From the NCBI GenBank assembly GCA_900766945.1, contig CAAFXD010000093.1:1-11165 (forward strand): DNA of 11,165 nt, given 5' to 3'. The notes beneath the pieces were generated by a model. That model did no database searches. It saw only the letters and a list, made by a program, of their open reading frames with translations, and was not told the DNA's origin. The position numbers and the translations under genes were made by a program. Position 1 is the first letter of the stretch, and each line of letters opens with the position of its first letter. Shown here in pieces: positions 6,747 through 11,165 of the stretch. The stretch comes from Clostridia bacterium. Lineage in GTDB: Bacteria; Bacillota; Clostridia; Oscillospirales; Acutalibacteraceae.

Positions 6747-7715
6747 TTACCAAGCCATGACATAATCGGTTTGCGTGCGCAGGGGCAAAATCATTTCGAT
6801 TCCCATGGTATGCACAGCCGTCACCCAAACGCCGTCATGGGTTGCAGATAATACATTTCCCGTCTGCCGATCGACCGAAACGGCAATCGTCCCGCCGCGG
6901 TTTCCGGTTTTGATTTCCTGCATCATACCGCCGGCAGAATCGTCCGCAAAATCCTCCGGCGTGAGCACGGCAAACGCCTTGCCGAAATGCCCGCCGCACC
7001 ACTGTGTATCGGCGCTGACGGGGTCTGATTTTACACGCACCGTGATGGTGTATGTATCCGCATCGGTCTGCACGGTGATGTCCTCAATATCCTCCACCGT
7101 CAGCCGACTTGACCAGCCCTCGCCTTCCACAGGGAACAAATCGTTTTTCTCAGCCGTTGTGGTTGCCGGCGGCACATCGCTTACATCGACTTCGCCGCAA
7201 TTTTCCTCCACAAGCTGTGTGACCATATCCCGCAGGCTGTCACTCATCTCGCCCTCAATCGCACCGTCAATCGAGTTGTATTGCCGTGTAATGGTGACAC
7301 TGCTTGCAAACGGTTTGACGCGGTTCAGCACCAAATTGAAAAACGCGAGCGCCTCCTCGGGGGAGCTTTCCTCGGAGACCTGCGCCTCCAAAGCAACCGC
7401 ACCGGTTTGCGTATCCAGCATCAACGCCAACCGCCTGCCGCTTGCAATCTGCAAAATCCAGCGGGCGTCCACTGCATTGATTTTCCCGTCTTGATTGATA
7501 TCTGCCGCCGTGCTTTCCGCCTCGGAAAATTGCCGCATATTGGCAGCGGACTGCAATACAAAGCGCGCGTCAACAGCATTGACCGTATCGCTTGCATTGA
7601 CATCGCCCAGACGAACCATATCACCCATCGACGCAAAAGCGCATACAGCAGCCATACTGCACACAAGAGACATACACAGCAGTACCGAAAGAATTTTCTT
7701 TCCTATTCTGTTCAT
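6747..7715 (-). CDS. exported protein with an N-terminal dockerin type I domain
   Basis: A 322-residue preprotein. Residues 1-28 are a signal peptide, with a basic N-terminus, a hydrophobic core and likely cleavage after AFA. A dockerin follows at about 37-94 as two calcium-loop/helix repeats. The second loop (DINQDGKINAVD, 72-83) is canonical. The first (DVNASDTVNAVD, 38-49) has Ser42 at the fifth position, where Asp is usual. Residues 100-322 show no catalytic motif that I know; they include a beta-rich stretch (220-230 and 274-300) with DRQTGNV. Dockerins bind cohesins in cellulosome-type assemblies, but dockerin-like repeats also occur widely in Clostridia without a cellulosome, and no cohesin is in view. 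I chose ATG 7715-7713 because AAAGGAG lies upstream. The gene is divergent from the GH95 gene. Confidence 0.85.
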   Translation of the reverse strand: MNRIGKKILSVLLCMSLVCSMAAVCAFASMGDMVRLGDVNASDTVNAVDARFVLQSAANMRQFSEAESTAADINQDGKINAVDARWILQIASGRRLALMLDTQTGAVALEAQVSEESSPEEALAFFNLVLNRVKPFASSVTITRQYNSIDGAIEGEMSDSLRDMVTQLVEENCGEVDVSDVPPATTTAEKNDLFPVEGEGWSSRLTVEDIEDITVQTDADTYTITVRVKSDPVSADTQWCGGHFGKAFAVLTPEDFADDSAGGMMQEIKTGNRGGTIAVSVDRQTGNVLSATHDGVWVTAVHTMGIEMILPLRTQTDYVMAW

Positions 7716-7752
7716 AAATTTTTCTCCTTTACTCCTCGATTGCCGCAAATAA

Positions 7753-7781
7753 ATTCTACCAAACATTTAGACTATTGTCAA
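7753..7781 (-). promoter_or_regulatory. promoter of the dockerin protein gene
   Basis: On the minus strand TTGACA (7781-7776) is followed by exactly 17 bp and TAGAAT (7758-7753), a near-consensus sigma-A promoter. The predicted start near 7746 gives a leader of about 31 bases. The -35 box lies inside a short palindrome, CTATTG-T-CAATAG (7772-7784). Confidence 0.82.
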
Positions 7782-7829
7782 TAGATTATTCTCGACAAAA
7801 AGGCGCGAAGTGTTGAACAGCAAAAATAC

Positions 7830-7858
7830 TTGTGAGAAAAAACAAAATATGCTACAAT
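7830..7858 (+). promoter_or_regulatory. promoter of the GH95 gene
   Basis: TTGTGA (7830-7835), a 17-bp spacer and TACAAT (7853-7858) with a TGC extension form an extended -10 promoter. An in-frame ATG at 7857 falls inside this -10 box and so cannot be the translation start if the promoter is used. Confidence 0.75.
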
Positions 7859-7886
7859 GGGGAAAAAATCCATAGGCAGGTGCAAT

Positions 7887-10265
7887 ATGAAACTGTATTT
7901 TAATCAGCCGTATAAACAATTACCGAAGCAAAAAGAGGTCTTTCGCCCGAAAGACAGCACCTGGGCGCAAACCGCCCTGCCGCTGGGCAACGGCAGTTTA
8001 GGGCTTTCCGCACTCGGCGGGATACAAAAAGAGCGCATTACCGTCAACTGCAAAACCTTTTGGACAGGCGGCCCCTCGCCGCAACGCCCGAATTACTGCG
8101 GCGGCAATCTGACGGGCACGGACGAAAACGGCAAAACGCGTTTTCAGTATTTTCAAGACGCGCGCGAAGCCTTTTTAAACGGTAAGGACGAAGAAGGCAG
8201 TCGGATTTGCGAAAAATTGGTCGGCGGAAAAGACGGCTACGGGGCGTACCAATGTATGGGTGAAATCCGCATAGCGTTTGACCGCCCGACGCTGAAAACG
8301 GGCGCATATTCCCGCGCGCTGGATTTGGAGACCGCCGTTTGCACAACGGAAATTGCGCGAACAAAAGGTAGCACGGTGATTACGGAAACGCGGCGGTATT
8401 TTGTCAGTTACCCTGATAAAGTCGGCGTGTTGCGATTGGAGCGCACAGGCGCACCGCTTGGCTGCACCCTCGCCTACCCTGCGCATCACGGCGCAAGTTT
8501 AACGGTAAATGAAAACGGCATTTTCCACCGCGGTGCGCTTAAAGACAACGGATTGCTGTTCACGGCAGCATTGACGGTGGAAACCGACGGCAAAATTTCC
8601 GTTTGCGGCAAAGCGTTGAAAATCAGAAATGCAACCTATGTAAATGCATACCTCGCCGCAGATACGGACTACTGCGACAACTATCCCGTATACCGCACGG
8701 GCGAATCGGCAGACGCGCTGGTCGCGCGTGTAGAGAACGCGGCAAAATCGGCAAAAGAAAAGGGCTTTGACGCGCTTCTCGCCGCGCATGTAGAGGATTA
8801 TCAAGCGTTGTTTTCCCGCACGGCGCTGTCGCTCGGCGGCGGCAAAGAACTGCCCGCCGACGAATTGCTTTGTGCGTACGCCAAAGCGGACTGCCCGCCT
8901 GCGGTGCGCCGTTCGTTAGAAGAACTGCTGTATCAATACGGGCGGTATTTGACCATTGCCGCCTCGCGTGACGGGGATATGCTCCCCTCTAATTTACAGG
9001 GCATTTGGAATCACACAAATCACCCGATGTGGAGCTGTGACTTCCATTTGAATATCAATTTACAAATGAACTATTGGCCGACCTTTACGGGGAATTTGGC
9101 GGAATGTGCCGCACCGCTTTTGCGCTATGTGAAAGCCCTTTGCGCGCCCGGTCGCGTCACGGCGGCGGTATACACGGGGCGCGAGAGTACCGAAACCGCG
9201 CACAACGGCTTTTTGTATCATACACAAAACACGCCGTTTGGCTGGACCTGCCCCGGATGGGAGTTCTCGTGGGGGTGGTCGCCCGTTGCCGTGGCGTGGA
9301 TTTTACACAACATCTATGAAATGTACGAATACACCTGCGACAAAGCCCTGCTGGAAACCGACATCTACCCGATGCTTACCGAGGCGGCGGATTATTTTGA
9401 AAGCTTGCTCGCAGAAAAGGACGGCAGACTTGTCACCGTGCCCTGTTTCTCCCCCGAACACGGACCGCGCACGGCGGGCAACACCTACGAGCAATCCATG
9501 CTTTGGCAGTTGCTTTACGATGTTACCGAAAGTGCAAAGGCACTGGGGATTGACGAAGAAAAAACCGCACACCGTTTGGAAATTATGGAAAAGCTTCGCC
9601 CGATTGAAATCGGCGAAAGTGGTCAAATCAAAGAATGGTATCATGAAAAAGCTCTGGGCACCATCGGTGAACGGCAGCATCGGCACTTGTCGCATTTATT
9701 GGGGCTGTACCCCGGCAATCTAATCAATCGCCACAAAAATCCCGAATATATCGCGGCGGCAAAGGTCTCGTTGGATGACCGCGGCGACCGTTCCACAGGG
9801 TGGGCAATGGCACAGCGCATTTGCGCACGCGCACGCACGGGCGACGGCGACCGCGCGCTGACGCTGATCGGTATGCTTGTGCAATACGGGTTGTATGTAA
9901 ACCTTTGGGACACGCACCCGCCGTTCCAAATTGACGGCAACTACGGCTTTACCGCGGCGGTGACAGAAATGTTGATGCAAAGCCATTTGGGGCAGATTGA
10001 CCTGTTGCCTGCCCTGCCCGCCGCTTGGCAGAACGGCGAAATTCGCGGACTTGTGGCGCGCGGCAATTTTGAACTTGCATTTTCGTGGAAAAACGGCAAA
10101 CTACAAGATGCCGAGGTACGATCTCGCGCAGGCGGCGTTTGCAAAATCGCATTGGAAAACGGCAAATTGGCATTCCGTGACGGCAGTGCGTGCACCTATG
10201 ACGAAAACGGCTGTTTAGTGTTTGACACCGAAAAAGGTGAAACCTATCATCTTACAGCGGTGTAA
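7887..10265 (+). CDS. glycoside hydrolase family 95 protein (alpha-L-fucosidase-type)
   Basis: A 792-residue protein matching GH95 over its whole length. The N-terminal beta-sandwich opens with ALPLGNGSLG (30-39) and TFWTGGP (57-63). The (alpha/alpha)6 barrel carries LQGIWN (370-375), HLNINLQMNYWP (387-398) with Asn389 and Asn391, SPEH with Glu524 (candidate acid), RHLSHLLGLYPG (599-610), and FQIDGNYGFTAA (680-691) with Asp683 (candidate residue of the Asn-Asp base system). The family mostly releases terminal alpha-1,2-linked fucose; some members act on alpha-L-galactose, so the exact substrate is open. There is no signal peptide, so it should act in the cytoplasm on imported oligosaccharides. 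I chose ATG 7887 because AGGTG lies 5 bases upstream. The gene stands alone, with no transporter or regulator nearby. Confidence 0.93.
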   Translation: MKLYFNQPYKQLPKQKEVFRPKDSTWAQTALPLGNGSLGLSALGGIQKERITVNCKTFWTGGPSPQRPNYCGGNLTGTDENGKTRFQYFQDAREAFLNGKDEEGSRICEKLVGGKDGYGAYQCMGEIRIAFDRPTLKTGAYSRALDLETAVCTTEIARTKGSTVITETRRYFVSYPDKVGVLRLERTGAPLGCTLAYPAHHGASLTVNENGIFHRGALKDNGLLFTAALTVETDGKISVCGKALKIRNATYVNAYLAADTDYCDNYPVYRTGESADALVARVENAAKSAKEKGFDALLAAHVEDYQALFSRTALSLGGGKELPADELLCAYAKADCPPAVRRSLEELLYQYGRYLTIAASRDGDMLPSNLQGIWNHTNHPMWSCDFHLNINLQMNYWPTFTGNLAECAAPLLRYVKALCAPGRVTAAVYTGRESTETAHNGFLYHTQNTPFGWTCPGWEFSWGWSPVAVAWILHNIYEMYEYTCDKALLETDIYPMLTEAADYFESLLAEKDGRLVTVPCFSPEHGPRTAGNTYEQSMLWQLLYDVTESAKALGIDEEKTAHRLEIMEKLRPIEIGESGQIKEWYHEKALGTIGERQHRHLSHLLGLYPGNLINRHKNPEYIAAAKVSLDDRGDRSTGWAMAQRICARARTGDGDRALTLIGMLVQYGLYVNLWDTHPPFQIDGNYGFTAAVTEMLMQSHLGQIDLLPALPAAWQNGEIRGLVARGNFELAFSWKNGKLQDAEVRSRAGGVCKIALENGKLAFRDGSACTYDENGCLVFDTEKGETYHLTAV

Positions 10266-10332
10266 TCGCATCGGGTTATTTGCTGAATTTGCAGAATTTT
10301 CAAAGTTTTTCAGACAAATTTTAAAATAAGCC

Positions 10333-10361
10333 TTGATTTTACGGGCGGAATATATTATAAT
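10333..10361 (+). promoter_or_regulatory. promoter of the tRNA-Pro/tRNA-Gly unit
   Basis: TTGATT (10333-10338) and a perfect TATAAT (10356-10361) are separated by exactly 17 bp. The predicted start near 10368 coincides with the first base of a leader hairpin. No terminator is visible between the GH95 stop (10265) and this promoter. Confidence 0.85.
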
Positions 10362-10367
10362 ACCAAA

Positions 10368-10385
10368 GCGCTCGAAAACGAGCGC
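10368..10385 (+). promoter_or_regulatory. 7-bp stem-loop in the tRNA leader
   Basis: GCGCTCG (10368-10374) and CGAGCGC (10379-10385) pair perfectly around AAAA. It would be the first structure of the primary transcript and ends 4 bases before mature tRNA-Pro. It may influence 5' processing. Confidence 0.6.
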
Positions 10386-10389
10386 AAAT

Positions 10390-10466
10390 CGGGGTGTGGC
10401 GAAGTTTGGTATCGCGCTTGGTTCGGGACCAAGAGGCCATGGGTTCAAGTCCCGTCACTCCGACCA
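10390..10466 (+). tRNA. tRNA-Pro (anticodon CGG)
   Basis: A full cloverleaf of 77 bases including encoded CCA. The acceptor stem CGGGGTG/CACTCCG has one G-T wobble, followed by discriminator A. The D-stem is GCGA/TCGC. The anticodon stem CTTGG/CCAAG encloses TTCGGGA, so the anticodon is CGG at 10424-10426. The T-arm has TTCAAGT with stem ATGGG/CCCGT. It decodes CCG. It is the first tRNA of a two-tRNA transcript. Confidence 0.96.
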
Positions 10467-10471
10467 TCTAA

Positions 10472-10498
10472 AATGGCGCAGGAATATCTTGCGCCATT
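10472..10498 (+). other. 9-bp stem-loop between the two tRNAs
   Basis: AATGGCGCA (10472-10480) and TGCGCCATT (10490-10498) pair perfectly around a 9-base loop, filling most of the 39-bp spacer. No U-run follows directly, so it is more likely a processing or spacing structure than a terminator. Confidence 0.65.
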
Positions 10499-10505
10499 GC
10501 TTTAC

Positions 10506-10579
10506 GCGGCTGTAGTTCATCGGTAGAATGCAAGCTTCCCAAGCTTGACAGGTGGGTTCGACTCCCATCAGCCGCTCCA
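10506..10579 (+). tRNA. tRNA-Gly (anticodon CCC)
   Basis: A full cloverleaf of 74 bases including encoded CCA. The acceptor stem GCGGCTG/CAGCCGC is perfect, with discriminator T. The D-stem is GTTC/GAAT. The anticodon stem CAAGC/GCTTG encloses TTCCCAA, so the anticodon is CCC at 10538-10540. The T-arm has TTCGACT with stem GTGGG/CCCAT. It decodes GGG. A terminator begins 9 bases after the CCA. Confidence 0.96.
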
Positions 10580-10647
10580 AAACAAAAACCTTGCCGTCTC
10601 CCGGCAAGGTTTTTTGTTTTGGATTTTGCCCTGATGTGGAGTCGAAC
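10556..10647. repeat. imperfect inverted duplication of the tRNA-Gly 3' end plus terminator
   Basis: The left arm (10556-10596) runs from the T-loop of tRNA-Gly through its CCA to the terminator stem. The right arm (10602-10647), read as reverse complement, repeats the same blocks in order: GTTCGACTCC, CATCAG, TCCAAAACAAAAA and CCTTGCCG. These are separated by a one-base insertion, a diverged stretch of a few bases where the acceptor strand lies, and one extra A. About 37 bases match, so the terminator stem is only the centre of a much longer quasi-palindrome. Confidence 0.75.
10589..10615 (+). terminator. intrinsic terminator after tRNA-Gly
   Basis: CCTTGCCG (10589-10596) and CGGCAAGG (10602-10609) form an 8-bp stem with loop TCTCC, followed by six T (10610-10615). 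A-rich and T-rich flanks extend the pairing and would let it work in both directions. Confidence 0.88.
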
Positions 10648-10753
10648 AGGACGGCGCACCGCAGTGCGCAAAAAACAGTCCGGTGGACTGTTTTTTCGTC
10701 CGCGGGCAGACTCGTAAAGTGCGATTTGCACACACCCGGGGATTTTGCCGTCG
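10597..10753. repeat. 157-bp tandem repeat, copy 1
   Basis: It starts at TCTCCCGGCAAGG and ends at TTGCCGTCG. By eye it differs from copy 2 at five positions (about 97% identity). In order it contains the right arm of the tRNA terminator, a segment matching the tRNA-Gly 3' end in reverse, a perfect hairpin GCGCAC-CGCA-GTGCGC (10654-10669), a terminator-like hairpin (10670-10696), and GTGC/GCAC arms near the end. No Shine-Dalgarno-led reading frame is present. Confidence 0.9.
10670..10696. terminator. perfect A/T-flanked hairpin inside repeat copy 1
   Basis: Six A plus CAGTCC (10670-10681) and GGACTG plus six T (10685-10696) are exact reverse complements around GGT. The form is that of a bidirectional intrinsic terminator. 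It may back up the tRNA terminator or block transcription entering from the right. Confidence 0.6.
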
Positions 10754-10910
10754 TCTCCCGGCAAGGTTTTTTGTTTTGGATTTTGCCCTGATGCGGAGTC
10801 GAACAGGACGGCGCACCGCAGTGCGCAACAGACAGTCCGGTGGACTGTTTTTTCGTCCGCGGGCAGACTCGTAAGGTGCGGTTTGCACACACCCGGGGAT
10901 TTTGCCGTCG
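10754..10910. repeat. 157-bp tandem repeat, copy 2
   Basis: It directly abuts copy 1 with exactly the same length. Differences from copy 1 include T to C at position 41 of the unit and changes in the A-run before the terminator-like hairpin. These shorten that hairpin's A-flank but keep its core, ACAGTCC (10832-10838) and GGACTGT (10842-10848), and its six-T run. The hairpin GCGCAC/GTGCGC is kept unchanged. Confidence 0.9.
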
Positions 10911-10972
10911 TCTCCCGATGGGGTGTTTTTGTGTTGGATTTTGCCCTGATGCCCAGTCGAACAGGACGGCGC
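10911..10972. repeat. partial, diverged third copy of the 157-bp repeat
   Basis: It starts in phase 157 bp after copy 2 with TCTCCCG. It keeps GGATTTTGCCCTGATG and AGTCGAACAGGACGGCGC, and is changed in the GGCAAGG/T-run part. Homology stops near 10972. The following 35 bases (10973-11007) show nothing I can name. Confidence 0.8.
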
Positions 10973-11007
10973 GACGTTGGCACTATTGAGCGAAAGAGAG
11001 CAATACA

Positions 11008-11139
11008 GGTAGGGCGCTGTCTGCTCCCGCCGCGTGGTTCGATGTGAATTGACGGCGGGGGCAAATTCTCCGAATTCAGGCACCCTTTTGTCTGCTTCGC
11101 GGACATTTCCCCTAACAGGGGAATCACCCCCGCCCTACC
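11008..11139. repeat. 132-bp hairpin-rich element with 9-bp terminal inverted repeats
   Basis: GGTAGGGCG (11008-11016) and CGCCCTACC (11131-11139) are exact reverse complements bounding the element. Inside are three further stems in sequence: CCCGCCG/CGGCGGG (11026-11032 and 11053-11059), TGTCTGC/GCGGACA with loop TTC (11089-11105, one G-T pair), and TTCCCCT/AGGGGAA with loop AAC (11107-11123). No protein frame with a start signal is seen. It resembles dispersed REP- or MITE-like intergenic repeats of gut Clostridia. A structured RNA is the alternative. Confidence 0.6.
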
Positions 11140-11165
11140 GATAAACCAATTTACATTGTGGGAAA

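Noticed and set aside
7857..7886. An upstream in-frame start adding 10 residues to the GH95 protein
   Set aside because: That ATG sits inside the -10 box TACAAT and has no ribosome binding site, while the ATG at 7887 has AGGTG at good spacing.
10556..10972. The tRNA-like segments behind tRNA-Gly as attachment sites of an integrated element
   Set aside because: The tRNA 3' end copies are inverted relative to the tRNA, whereas integrase att sites would be direct repeats, and no integrase is present in the window.
10597..10972. A CRISPR array
   Set aside because: The repeat units are 157 bp and abut without unique spacers, unlike the short repeats and variable spacers of CRISPR, and no cas genes are present.
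10468..11127. A 219-codon minus-strand open frame, with two overlapping frames of 145 and 171 codons
   Set aside because: They run antisense through repeat units and in part the tRNA-Gly gene, change frame between 157-bp copies, and have no ribosome binding site or recognisable domain.

Overview
The window looks like a chromosomal segment of a low-to-moderate GC, anaerobic Gram-positive bacterium of the class Clostridia, most likely an Oscillospiraceae/Ruminococcaceae-type gut commensal. The reasons are AGGAGG-like ribosome binding sites, sigma-A-type promoters, a UPF0237/UPF0210 gene pair, a catabolic-type glutamate dehydrogenase, a dockerin-bearing secreted protein, a GH95 fucosidase-type enzyme, and tRNAs with encoded CCA. 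This placement is inferred from gene content, not from a phylogenetic marker.

Left part (1-3350): the 3' end of an unrecognised plus-strand gene meets, tail to tail, a minus-strand cluster. In transcription order the cluster is a PHP-domain phosphoesterase, ispE (MEP isoprenoid pathway), a 45-residue single-pass membrane protein whose start codon overlaps the ispE stop, and a patatin-like phospholipase. The tight spacing (36 bp gap, 7 bp overlap, 21 bp gap) suggests one operon read from the divergent region 3351-3517.

Middle part (3351-7886): the divergent region also serves the plus-strand UPF0237 (ACT domain)-UPF0210 (PFL family) pair, which ends at an intrinsic terminator. A monocistronic glutamate dehydrogenase follows. 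It has a consensus-like promoter and a perfect 11-bp stem-loop starting at the predicted transcription start. A bidirectional terminator separates it from a convergent minus-strand gene for an exported protein with an N-terminal dockerin and an unrecognised beta-rich C-terminal region. That gene is divergent from a cytoplasmic GH95 glycoside hydrolase, and both have clear promoters.

Right part (10266-11165): a strong promoter drives tRNA-Pro(CGG) and tRNA-Gly(CCC), with a stem-loop in the leader, another between the tRNAs, and a terminator after them. Beyond lie about 586 bp with no credible protein gene. This stretch holds two nearly identical 157-bp tandem repeats, a partial third copy, and a 132-bp element bounded by 9-bp inverted repeats and packed with hairpins. 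The first repeat carries an inverted, degenerate copy of the tRNA-Gly 3' end plus terminator. I found no CRISPR array, transposase, defence system or obvious new multi-gene system. The least explained parts are the repeat region after the tRNAs, the microprotein overlapping ispE, and the leader hairpins.
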